The position numbers and the translations under genes are program-made. This document shows positions 54,681 to 62,088 of a stretch of DNA of 64,000 bases, one piece after another. The notes under the pieces were generated by a model that was not told the origin of the DNA, ran no database searches, and saw nothing but the letters and a program-made list of their open reading frames with translations. Every line of letters starts with the position of its first letter. The first letter of the stretch is position 1. Source of the DNA: JALOLG01 sp963776935 (GTDB lineage: Bacteria; Actinomycetota; Acidimicrobiia; Acidimicrobiales; Ilumatobacteraceae); the NCBI GenBank assembly GCA_963776935.1, contig CAVZOP010000010.1, forward strand, positions 62,001 to 126,000, written 5' to 3'.

Positions 54681-54752
54681 CCGACGGTGCGTGCGCGACC
54701 CTTGGCGCGTGCAGGAGTTCTAGAACACGTCAAGGCGTTAGCGTCATCGAGG

Positions 54753-55646
54753 ATGCGTGTCGCGATCACAGGCTCCAGCGGTTTGATCGGGACCGCGCTG
54801 AGCGCGCGTCTCACCCGGCAGGGACACGACGTCGTCCCCGTCGTCCGCCGCGACGCGGCACCGGGCGAGATCGCCTGGGATCCCGAGCGTGGCACGCTCG
54901 ACCCGGCCGCCCTCGCCGGCGTGAATGCCGTGGTGAACCTCGCGGGTGCAGGGATCGCCGGCCGCCGTTGGACCGATTCCTACAAGCGCCAGATCCTCGA
55001 CAGTCGAACCCGCACGACCAGCCTGATCTCCCGCGCGATCGCGACCGCCGACGACGGTCCGAAGGTGCTGCTGTCGGGATCGGGCATCGACGTCTACGGC
55101 GACCAGGGCGACACGATGCTCGACGAGACGTCGCCGACTGGTACCGGTTTCCTCGCCGAGGTCTGCACCGCGTGGGAGGCGGCCACCGCCGAGGCCGCGG
55201 CCGCGGGCGCACGCGTCGCCCATCTGCGCACCAGCATGGTGCTGTCGGCGCAGGGCGGTGCGCTGCGCAAGATGCTGCCGCTGTACAAGCTCGGGCTCGG
55301 CGGCCGCACCGGGAGCGGCAGGCAGTGGGTGAGCTGGATCTCGATCGACGACGAGGTGGCAGCGATCGAGCACCTGCTCGACAGCGAGGTGTCGGGACCC
55401 GTCAACCTCGCCGCACCCAACCCGGTCACCAACGCCGATTTCGCCCGCACGCTCGGCCACGTGCTGAAGCGTCCGGCGTTCGTGCCGCTGCCGGCGTTGG
55501 CGCCGAAGCTGGTGCTCGGCGGCGAGCTCGTCGACACGTTGCTGCTCGAGGGCAAACGAGTGTTGCCGCGCGTGCTCGAGGGCGACGGCTACGCCTTCGC
55601 CCACCCGACGCTCGAGTCGGCGCTGCGAGCGGTGCTCGGACGCTGA
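54753..55646 (+). CDS. TIGR01777 family NAD(P)-binding epimerase
   Basis: 297-aa atypical SDR (SDR39U1-like). The dinucleotide motif is RVAITGSSGLIGTALS. VNLAGAGIAGRRWTDSYKRQI and SRTRTTSLI are the TIGR01777 signatures; LLSGSGIDVYGDQGD holds the Tyr, and SWISIDDEVAAIEHLL and a DUF1731 C-terminus (AFVPLPALAPKLVLGG) follow. Sugar-nucleotide or cell-division-related roles have been proposed for the family, none settled. TAGCGT lies upstream of ATG 54753. The following gene is a separate MarR regulator. Confidence 0.9.
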   Translation: MRVAITGSSGLIGTALSARLTRQGHDVVPVVRRDAAPGEIAWDPERGTLDPAALAGVNAVVNLAGAGIAGRRWTDSYKRQILDSRTRTTSLISRAIATADDGPKVLLSGSGIDVYGDQGDTMLDETSPTGTGFLAEVCTAWEAATAEAAAAGARVAHLRTSMVLSAQGGALRKMLPLYKLGLGGRTGSGRQWVSWISIDDEVAAIEHLLDSEVSGPVNLAAPNPVTNADFARTLGHVLKRPAFVPLPALAPKLVLGGELVDTLLLEGKRVLPRVLEGDGYAFAHPTLESALRAVLGR

Positions 55647-55678
55647 CGCCCGACGTCATTCGCCCCGGCCGGCTTTCG

Positions 55679-55740
55679 ACAATCTTGATTGTTACCGCAA
55701 CTTTTGTGCTCATGCATTATTGCGGCTGGTCGGTTACCAT
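55679..55740 (+). promoter_or_regulatory. AT-rich operator/promoter region of the marR gene
   Basis: ACAATC-TT-GATTGT (55679-55692) is a perfect palindrome. CCGCAA (55695-55700) and TTGCGG (55719-55724) form a second inverted pair. TACCAT at 55735-55740 is a -10 candidate 6 nt before ATG 55747. The palindromes suit autoregulation by the MarR protein. Confidence 0.5.
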
Positions 55741-55746
55741 CGAGCC

Positions 55747-56223
55747 ATGCACAGCGCGAACGCGACCACTGTCCGCTGGCTCGACAGCTCCGAGATGCGC
55801 GCCTGGCGCACGTATGTCGAGACCGTGGGCGATCTCACCACCGCGATCGAGACCGATCTTGCACCGACCGGGCTGACGCTCGGCGACTACCAGTTGCTGG
55901 TGTACCTGTCGGAGGCCCCCGATCGGCGGATGCGCATGTGTGATCTCGCCGTGGCGCTGCAACTGTCGCCGAGCGGACTGACCCGCCGCCTCGACGGGCT
56001 CGTCCGGAACGGGTTCGTCATGCGCATCGGGTCCGACGACGACCGCCGGGTGATGCTGGCAGTGCTCACCGACAGCGGCTTCGAGGCGCTCGAGGCGGCC
56101 GCCCCGATCCACGTCGAGAGCGTCCGGCGGCGGATCCTCGACCACCTCGACCCCGGTCAGATCGAAGCGATGGGCGACGTGTTCGAAGCGATCCGCGGCG
56201 CACTCGAGTCGTCTCCGTACTGA
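55747..56223 (+). CDS. MarR family transcriptional regulator
   Basis: 158-aa winged-helix dimer. Helices and wing: LTLGDYQLLVYLSEAPDRRM, MCDLAVALQLSPSGLTRRLD (recognition helix SPSGLTRRLDGL) and DDRRVMLAVLTDSG (wing). N-terminal DSSEMRAWRTYVETVGDLTTAIETDL is the usual dimer helix of actinobacterial MarR proteins. An unusually AT-rich leader with palindromes precedes it. The argJ gene starts 8 nt downstream, so both are probably one transcript. Ligand unknown. Confidence 0.92.
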   Translation: MHSANATTVRWLDSSEMRAWRTYVETVGDLTTAIETDLAPTGLTLGDYQLLVYLSEAPDRRMRMCDLAVALQLSPSGLTRRLDGLVRNGFVMRIGSDDDRRVMLAVLTDSGFEALEAAAPIHVESVRRRILDHLDPGQIEAMGDVFEAIRGALESSPY

Positions 56224-56231
56224 CGGTCGAA

Positions 56232-57392
56232 ATGATGACCCGGTTGCCGGCAGGGTTCAGCTGCTACGTGTCCAATGTCGGGATCAAGGACGACTCCGAC
56301 GACTTCGTGGTCGTGGCCGCCGACGCCAAATGCGCCGCCGACGGAGTGTTCACCAAGAGTCGGTTCGCTGGTCCGAGCGTGCAGGTCAGCCGCGAGCACC
56401 TGGCGGACGGGCGTGCCAGGGCGATCGTCGTCGTCTCCAAGAACGCCAACGTCGCCACGGGTCCGGCTGGGCTCCGGGACGCTCGAGAGATGGCGAGCGG
56501 CGTGGCCGAGCGGATCGGCTGCGAGCCCGGCGACGTCGTCGTCGCCTCGACGGGCGTCATCGGCCGCGCCCTGCCGATGGACCGCATCCGGGCCGGCATC
56601 GCGGCGATCCCTGTCGACCTCCCGTCTCGTGTCGCCGACGACGCCGCCCGCGGCATCATGACCACCGACACCGTCGCCAAGGTCGCCGAGGCGACGATCG
56701 GCACGAGCGCGGCCCGCGTGGTCGGCATCGCCAAGGGAGTCGGGATGATCGAGCCCGACATGGCGACGTTGATCACGGCGATGTTCACCGACGCCGAGCT
56801 CGACCAGGCCACCCTCTCCACAGTCTTCCGGCGGGTCATCGACCGCACGTTCAACTGCGTGAGCGTCGACACCGACACGTCGACGAGCGACACCGCGGTG
56901 ATCCTCGCCAGCGGCGCCGCGGGCCCGGTCGACGTCACCGACTTCGAGACGGCGCTGCACGAAGTCGCCCTGTCGCTCACCAAGCAGGTCGCCCGCGACG
57001 GTGAAGGTGCCGAGACGCTGATCGAGGTCCACGTCGACCGCGCCCGTGACGCGGCGCAGGCCAAGCGGGTGGCGAAGGCGATCGTGAACTCGCCGCTCGT
57101 GAAGACCGCCGTCCACGGTGCCGACCCCAACTGGGGCCGGGTCGCGATGGCCGTCGGCAAGTGCAGCGCTGACACCGACATCGACCAGGAGCAGGTCGTC
57201 ATCCGCTTCGGCGACACCGAGGTCTACCCGCACCCGCTCGACGACGCCGGGCTCGCCGGGCTGTCCGCGTACATGGCCGGTGACGCGGTGCTGATCCACG
57301 TCAGCCTCGCTACCGGCGACGGTGTGGCGACGGTGTGGGGCTGCGACCTCACCGCCGGCTACGTCCGCATCAACGCCGACTACACGACCTGA
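56232..57392 (+). CDS. argJ: ArgJ: ornithine acetyltransferase / glutamate N-acetyltransferase
   Basis: 386-aa member of the ArgJ family, a self-cleaving Ntn-like enzyme that recycles acetyl from acetylornithine to glutamate. The autoproteolysis motif is KGVGMIEPDMATLITAM with Thr179 as the new N-terminus; the ADPNWGRVAMAVGK loop, ASTGVIGRALPMD and the C-terminal CDLTAGYVRINADYTT are conserved. It stands without argC/B/D in the window and directly follows a MarR gene, so it may be a paralogue with another acyl acceptor (as in clavulanate clusters). Starts at tandem ATGs 56232/56235. No frame problem. Confidence 0.88.
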   Translation: MMTRLPAGFSCYVSNVGIKDDSDDFVVVAADAKCAADGVFTKSRFAGPSVQVSREHLADGRARAIVVVSKNANVATGPAGLRDAREMASGVAERIGCEPGDVVVASTGVIGRALPMDRIRAGIAAIPVDLPSRVADDAARGIMTTDTVAKVAEATIGTSAARVVGIAKGVGMIEPDMATLITAMFTDAELDQATLSTVFRRVIDRTFNCVSVDTDTSTSDTAVILASGAAGPVDVTDFETALHEVALSLTKQVARDGEGAETLIEVHVDRARDAAQAKRVAKAIVNSPLVKTAVHGADPNWGRVAMAVGKCSADTDIDQEQVVIRFGDTEVYPHPLDDAGLAGLSAYMAGDAVLIHVSLATGDGVATVWGCDLTAGYVRINADYTT

Positions 57393-57448
57393 AGACTGCT
57401 CCGGCCGCCACCGGTCGAGTGCGACCGGTCGCGGCCCAGACGCGCAAG

Positions 57449-57477
57449 ATCACCCACGACCCGCCGTCGTGGGTGAT
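57449..57477 (+). terminator. Perfect 12-bp hairpin downstream of argJ
   Basis: ATCACCCACGAC / GTCGTGGGTGAT with a CCGCC loop, 57 nt after the argJ stop. No T-tract follows, but tail-less hairpins are common terminators in high-GC Actinobacteria. Confidence 0.5.
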
Positions 57478-57514
57478 TCCCGCATCTTGATCCAGTGTTC
57501 GATCAGTGATTTCC

Positions 57515-57591
57515 GAAGAGTCTGAGGACCACCGGAATCGACCCCCGCCCGCATCTCACGTGGTGTTCCGGTGGCCCTCAGCGCTCTCTTC
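57515..57591. repeat. Long imperfect hairpin of unknown function
   Basis: CTGAGGACCACCGGAA (57522-57537) pairs with TTCCGGTGGCCCTCAG (57566-57581) with one mismatch across a 28-nt loop, extended outward by GAAGAG (57515-57520) and CTCTTC (57586-57591). Confidence 0.6.
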
Positions 57592-57780
57592 GACCGCCAC
57601 TTACAAACAGTAAAGCAATGTCAAGCGAATGTCAAATCATTTTCTCGGAATACAAGTTTGTGTGTGTCAGGGACCGTTTTGTGTGTGTTTCCAGGCGGAA
57701 TCGTCAACTGCTGGCGCCCCGAACCCCGATTGCGTCAAGTCCACGCTACGCGGCTCGGTCTCCGACTTGACCGGGATTTG

Positions 57781-58557
57781 TCACTTCGGGGGCATCCGAA
57801 TGCCGCCGTCGACCCGGATCGTCTCGGCGTTCATGTAGCTGTTGGTGACGAGCTCGAGCACCATCGACGCCAGCTCGGCCGACGAGCCGAGGCGCTGTGG
57901 GAACAGCACGCCCTTTTGCAGGTTGGCCTTGAACGCTTCGCTCCCCTCGCCCTCGCCGTAGATCGGGGTGTCGATCAGACCTGGGGCGACGGTGTTGACG
58001 CGGACCCCGATCGCGGCGAGGTCACGGGCGACCGGCAGCGTCATGCCGACGATGCCGCCCTTCGACGCCGAGTACGACGCCTGGCCGATCTGGCCGTCGA
58101 AGGCGGCGACCGAAGCGACGTTGACGATCGCCCCCCGCTCACCCGACTCGAGCGGCTCGGTCTGGCTCATCGCCGTCGCCGCCAGGCGGATGCAGTCGAA
58201 CGACCCGATCAGGTTGATCGCGATCACCCGCTTGAAGGCGTCGAGGTTGGCCGCCGACTCGTACGTCCCGTCCTTGCCGACCGTGCGCTGCGCCCAACCG
58301 ATGCCGGCCGAGTTGACCAACACGCGCAGCGGCCCCATCGACTTCGCCATCTCGACGGCGTTGATGATGTCGTCGGTGTTGGTGACGTCGACGTTGCAGA
58401 ACGCCCCGCCGATCTCGTCGGCCAGCGCCGACCCCTTGTCCTCCTGGAGGTCGGCGACGACGACCTTGGCTCCCTCGGCCGCCAGGGCCCGGGCCGCCGC
58501 CGCACCGATCCCCGATGCCCCACCCGTGACGATTGCGCTCGCGCCTGTGATGTCCAT
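57781..58557 (-). CDS. Short-chain dehydrogenase/reductase (3-hydroxyacyl-CoA dehydrogenase type 2-like)
   Basis: 258-aa classical SDR. Cofactor motif IVTGGASGIGAAAARAL with VVVADLQED (acidic residue, so NAD+ preferred), NSAGIGWAQRT, catalytic Ser in VNVASVAAFDGQIGQ, and Tyr-Lys in ASYSASKGG. The GLIDTPIYGE and VDGGIRMPPK C-terminus resemble HSD17B10-type 3-hydroxyacyl-CoA dehydrogenases of beta-oxidation. ATG 58557 follows TATCGT by 8 nt. Convergent with argJ across the island. Substrate unproven. Confidence 0.9.
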   Translation of the reverse strand: MDITGASAIVTGGASGIGAAAARALAAEGAKVVVADLQEDKGSALADEIGGAFCNVDVTNTDDIINAVEMAKSMGPLRVLVNSAGIGWAQRTVGKDGTYESAANLDAFKRVIAINLIGSFDCIRLAATAMSQTEPLESGERGAIVNVASVAAFDGQIGQASYSASKGGIVGMTLPVARDLAAIGVRVNTVAPGLIDTPIYGEGEGSEAFKANLQKGVLFPQRLGSSAELASMVLELVTNSYMNAETIRVDGGIRMPPK

Positions 58558-58565
58558 GCCCGCCG

Positions 58566-58571
58566 ACGATA
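58566..58571 (-). promoter_or_regulatory. Candidate leaderless -10 box (TATCGT) of the SDR gene
   Basis: Minus-strand TATCGT ends 8 nt before ATG 58557. Confidence 0.5.
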
Positions 58572-58641
58572 GGCCCTCCCGTTCTGTCTGCTTCAGATGA
58601 GCGCACGGGCAGTCTGAGGCAGACAGAACCGGGGGCGCGAT

Positions 58642-61578
58642 CTAGAGGGGGGCGAATTGGCCGCTGCGGGTGTCGACGAAGCGGCGGGGGGAGCGGCCCT
58701 CGAAGCCCGACGTGAACCAGCCGTTGACGTCGACGAGGACGTGGGCGGCCGCGAACGTCCAGATGCACACCTCACCCGTCGCGTCGACCGGCACGAGCAC
58801 CGAGTTCGGCTCGACCGCACCGGATCGAATGAAGTTGACGTGCGACGCGTCCGGCGGCATCGGCGATCCACACGGCCATACCGTGAAGAACCCCCAGCCG
58901 TCCGTCTCGGCGGCCGTCACGTTCAGCGCCACGGCCGACACCCCGGACGCCGGCACGTCGCCAACGCCTGACACCGGCACCCGCAGCATCTGACCGGCAC
59001 CCAACTTGCCGAGCGGCGCCCCGCGTCCCTCACGCGTGTCGACGATGCGGTCAGGGGCGCGGCCTTCGAACGAGCCCGGCTCGAACCAACCGTTGACGTC
59101 GACCAGGACGTGGGAGTCGGCGTAGGTCCAGATGCACACCTCGCCGGTGGAGTCGATGGGGGCCAGCACCGAGTTGGGCTCGACCGCGCCGGCGTCGACG
59201 AAGTTCACGTGCGACGCGTCGAGCGGCATCGGCGAGCCACACGGCCACACCGTGAAAAACCCCCAGCCCGTCGGCTCGACCGCGGTCACGTTCAACGCCA
59301 CGGCCGACGCGCCCGTCGCCGGCACGCCACCGTGGCCCGCCACCGGCACCCGCAGCACCTGCCCGGCCGGCAACCGACCTACGGGCGCGCCCTGGCCGCT
59401 GCGCGTGTCGACGATGCGACGGGGGGCGCCGCCTCGAAACCCAGATTTGAACCAGCCGTTGACGTCGACCAGTACGTGCGACGCGGCGTACGTCCACACG
59501 CAGACCTCACCCGTGGAGTCGACGAGCGCGAGCACCGAGTTCGGTTCGACGGCACCGGGTGACAGGAAGTTGACATGCGATGCGTCCGGTGGCATCGGCG
59601 ATCCACACGGCCACACCGTGAAGAACCCCCAACCGGACGGGTCGACGGCGGTGACGTTCAGTGCCACGGCGGTCACGCCGGTGGACGGCACGTCGCCGAC
59701 GCCCGGGATCTTGATCCGCAGGAAGCGCCCGGCGCCGAGCTTGCCGGGCCCCGCCGTCGCCAGCGCGAGCACCTGGCCGCGGAGCCACAGGGCGAACTCG
59801 GACTGCCCCGTCGAGGTGAGGTGGACGCCGTCGGCGTACCAGCGATCGCGGTCGGCGCCGCTGCTGGCCTCGTTCCAGTCGAGGACGACCAGTTCGGGCC
59901 ATCTGGCCCTGGCCGCGTTCAACGCCTGGTTGGCCGCCGCGAATCCCGACGTGGTGCGGCGCTCCGACATCGTGACCCAGCCGACCCGCGACACGCCCTT
60001 GCCGCGAAGGACGGTCATGACCTGGTCGATCTTGGCCGCGAAGCCGCTCGGGTCGTTGTAGCCGAGCTCGACGATCGCGATCTCGGTGCCGTTGGGGATG
60101 GCCTGGGCGGCCTGGACGCCCGTCGTGCCGATGCAGTTCGGCGCCGCTGTGCAGCGCCCACCGACGGAGTCGAACACGGTGGACGCGAACACGCCGTCGA
60201 GCAGGGCCGGCAGCTCCGACGTCTCGGTGTCGGTGATGCTGAACCCGACCGAGTCGCCGATGAAGGCGAAGTCCTGCGGCGTGATCATCTCGCGGGTGAT
60301 GACGCGGATCGAGATGCCGTGCGACGGCAGCCCGTAGGAGCCGCGGAAGCTGAGCGCGCTCATCGTCGTCGCACCGGTGGTGCCCTGCAGCTGGACGCGG
60401 TTGCCCCACTGACCGTCCCAGACGGTCGCCGGATCGCGCTCGGTGTAGGCCGCGGTCAAGGTGCCGAGGTCGAACCGCTCGGCGAGGGCATGGGCGTCGA
60501 TGACGCGGGTCCAGCGGTGCAGCGGGTTCGAGGCGACCGCGTCGGCAGGGTCGTCGACGGCCGGGAAGGAACCGCCTGCGGTGCGGGGCCCGTTGGACGC
60601 CGAGAATTCAGTCGACACAATTTGTCCGCCGGGCCACACACGGATCTTGCCGGCCGTTTCGGCGATCGCCGTATCCGTCAGTTCGTGCTCGCGCGACGTC
60701 GCAGTTGTCGACGACGCCGAGACCCGCCAGCCGGCGGCTTCGTAGACCTGACACGCCGAGCTATCGCAGGTCTTCGCGTACGAGTAGCGGGCCTGTGTCA
60801 AGGCGTAAGAGCGAGCGGCGACCGCCTGGGCCCTCAACGCGTTCATCCCGGCCCCACCACCGGCCAGACCCCAGCTCGCTGGACTCTCACGGGGCACGAC
60901 ACCACGTAAATACGATTCGATGAGAACCGAGTTGACGGTGCGGTTCTCTCCAGCCGTGCCATTGGCGGCGTAGATGCTGCCGCGGTAATGATCGACGATT
61001 CCCCCCGCCTTGCACACTCCAAGCAGGTCGACTGGTGCAGTCGCTGGGTTGTCGCCGCCCGGTGTGGTGAACGTGACCGCCGCGGCGCCCGACCATGGCG
61101 CCGGCACCGTGTCGACTTTCGTCCACCCCACCGGAAGGGCCTGGTCTGCGGGCGGTGGGCAGTCAAGCGTCTGTGATGCCCAAACCTCGTAGCTACTCCC
61201 GACTTCACGAGCCACGAGCGCCTTGTAATTGCCCTGGTTGTTCCACGACGCGCCGTTGTTAGCGACCACGGCCGTCTGCTGGTCGTCGAGGGCGAGCAGG
61301 CGGACGGTGATCGCATTGTTGGCGGCGTCGCCGAGCGATGTGCCGCCGTAGTAGTGGTCGAGGATCTGGGTCCAGTCCCACCCGTAGTTGACCGCCCAGC
61401 CGTACGAGCCCCACTGGCTGAGGCCCCGGCCGTGACCGTTGCCGACACCGTCGATGACGACGGCGACGATCTCGTTCGCGTCACCAGGCGCGGCAGCAAC
61501 CTCACGAGATGTGAGCACTGGGGTGGTCGCGGCGACGGCGGCCGCGACCACGAGGAGGCGCGCCGCCGACCTGATCAC
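58642..61578 (-). CDS. Secreted SpoIID-like / SGNH hydrolase protein with three C-terminal repeats
   Basis: 978-aa exported protein. Signal peptide RLLVVAAAVAATTPVL with an AAA exit. A SpoIID/LytB-type domain (about 40-400) has GVGNGHGRGLSQWGSYGWA, VLIESYLRGVVPRESPASW, ALRAQAVAARSYALTQAR and STEFSASNGPRTAGGSFP, as in peptidoglycan lytic/amidase-enhancer proteins. A GDSL/SGNH hydrolase domain (about 435-600) follows with FIGDSVGFS, ELGYND and DGVHLTSTGQ (Ser, Asn, Asp-His). From about 611 to the end are three about 122-aa repeats with WGFFTVWPCGSPMP and HVLVDVNGWF. A non-sporulator context suggests a wall-remodelling enzyme that also deacylates wall polymers. GTG start after TACCCT. Confidence 0.85.
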   Translation of the reverse strand: MIRSAARLLVVAAAVAATTPVLTSREVAAAPGDANEIVAVVIDGVGNGHGRGLSQWGSYGWAVNYGWDWTQILDHYYGGTSLGDAANNAITVRLLALDDQQTAVVANNGASWNNQGNYKALVAREVGSSYEVWASQTLDCPPPADQALPVGWTKVDTVPAPWSGAAAVTFTTPGGDNPATAPVDLLGVCKAGGIVDHYRGSIYAANGTAGENRTVNSVLIESYLRGVVPRESPASWGLAGGGAGMNALRAQAVAARSYALTQARYSYAKTCDSSACQVYEAAGWRVSASSTTATSREHELTDTAIAETAGKIRVWPGGQIVSTEFSASNGPRTAGGSFPAVDDPADAVASNPLHRWTRVIDAHALAERFDLGTLTAAYTERDPATVWDGQWGNRVQLQGTTGATTMSALSFRGSYGLPSHGISIRVITREMITPQDFAFIGDSVGFSITDTETSELPALLDGVFASTVFDSVGGRCTAAPNCIGTTGVQAAQAIPNGTEIAIVELGYNDPSGFAAKIDQVMTVLRGKGVSRVGWVTMSERRTTSGFAAANQALNAARARWPELVVLDWNEASSGADRDRWYADGVHLTSTGQSEFALWLRGQVLALATAGPGKLGAGRFLRIKIPGVGDVPSTGVTAVALNVTAVDPSGWGFFTVWPCGSPMPPDASHVNFLSPGAVEPNSVLALVDSTGEVCVWTYAASHVLVDVNGWFKSGFRGGAPRRIVDTRSGQGAPVGRLPAGQVLRVPVAGHGGVPATGASAVALNVTAVEPTGWGFFTVWPCGSPMPLDASHVNFVDAGAVEPNSVLAPIDSTGEVCIWTYADSHVLVDVNGWFEPGSFEGRAPDRIVDTREGRGAPLGKLGAGQMLRVPVSGVGDVPASGVSAVALNVTAAETDGWGFFTVWPCGSPMPPDASHVNFIRSGAVEPNSVLVPVDATGEVCIWTFAAAHVLVDVNGWFTSGFEGRSPRRFVDTRSGQFAPL
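58650..59745 (-). repeat. Three near-identical 366-369 bp tandem repeats in the SpoIID-SGNH gene
   Basis: Equivalent points (GAACCA before the VDVNGWF codons) lie at 58714, 59083 and 59449: periods of 369 and 366 bp (123 and 122 codons). Long blocks are conserved at DNA level, so duplication or homogenisation is recent. The region could be unstable or misassembled. Confidence 0.8.
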
Positions 61579-61586
61579 GACCGATC

Positions 61587-61592
61587 AGGGTA
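61587..61592 (-). promoter_or_regulatory. Candidate leaderless -10 box (TACCCT) of the SpoIID-SGNH gene
   Basis: Minus-strand TACCCT ends 8 nt before GTG 61578. Confidence 0.45.
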
Positions 61593-61662
61593 GCGAACCG
61601 CAACGCGATCGTAACGTCGGTGGCTCACACGCTGGGATGACGCGGCCGGACCGCGGCGACGC

Positions 61663-62088
61663 TCAACGCCTGATCGCCGCCACCGCGAGGGCGTCGACGA
61701 GATCGTTGAGACGGTCGCCGCTGTGCCCTTTCACCCAGCCCCACTCGACGTTGCCGGTGCGCTCGAACTCGACGAGCGGCTTCCACAAGTCGGCGTTGGC
61801 GACCGGCTGCTTCTTGGCATTGCGCCAGCCGTTCTGTTCCCAGCGCACCCACCACTTGTCCCGGAAGCAGTTCACGACGTAGGTCGAATCGGAGACGATC
61901 CGGACGCGCTCGCCGCTCGGGTCGAACGTCCGCAGCGCCTCGAGCGCGGCGAGCAACTCCATCCGCTGGTTCGTCGTCACCGGCTCGCCGCCCGAATCGT
62001 TGGGCACGCCGTCGGGCGCGACGGCCCACGCCCAACCGCCAGGACCGGGGTTCCCCGAGCAGGCACCGTCGGTGTAGACGGTGATCAC
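61663..62088 (-). CDS. rnhA: Ribonuclease HI
   Basis: 141-aa RNase H that cuts the RNA strand of RNA-DNA hybrids. Catalytic acids: Asp in VYTDGACSGNPGPGG, Glu in MELLAALEAL and Asp in VSDSTYVVNC, with His/Asp in VKGHSGDRLND. The basic handle segment WVRWEQNGWRNAKKQPV is present. GTG 62088 overlaps the acyltransferase stop (GTGA), so it is translationally coupled; longer in-frame starts up to 62592 are antisense read-through. Located downstream of a membrane acyltransferase gene without an obvious functional link. Confidence 0.95.
   Translation of the reverse strand: MITVYTDGACSGNPGPGGWAWAVAPDGVPNDSGGEPVTTNQRMELLAALEALRTFDPSGERVRIVSDSTYVVNCFRDKWWVRWEQNGWRNAKKQPVANADLWKPLVEFERTGNVEWGWVKGHSGDRLNDLVDALAVAAIRR

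Larger units (their letters stand above)
57393..57780. other. Gene-free island between convergent argJ and the SDR gene, with hairpins and AT-rich phased repeats
   Basis: 388 nt with no credible ORF. It holds a 12-bp perfect hairpin (57449-57477), a long hairpin (57515-57591) and a locally AT-rich tract (about 57598-57720). In that tract AATGTCAA recurs 11 bp apart (57617-57624, 57628-57635) and TTTGTGTGTGT recurs 21 bp apart (57657-57667, 57678-57688). Both flanking genes end here, so it is not an ordinary promoter region. Could be terminators, a small RNA, or the scar of an element. Confidence 0.6.

Noticed and set aside
57393..57780. Transposon or insertion-sequence ends
   Set aside because: Inverted repeats are hairpins with short loops, no transposase or target duplication was seen.
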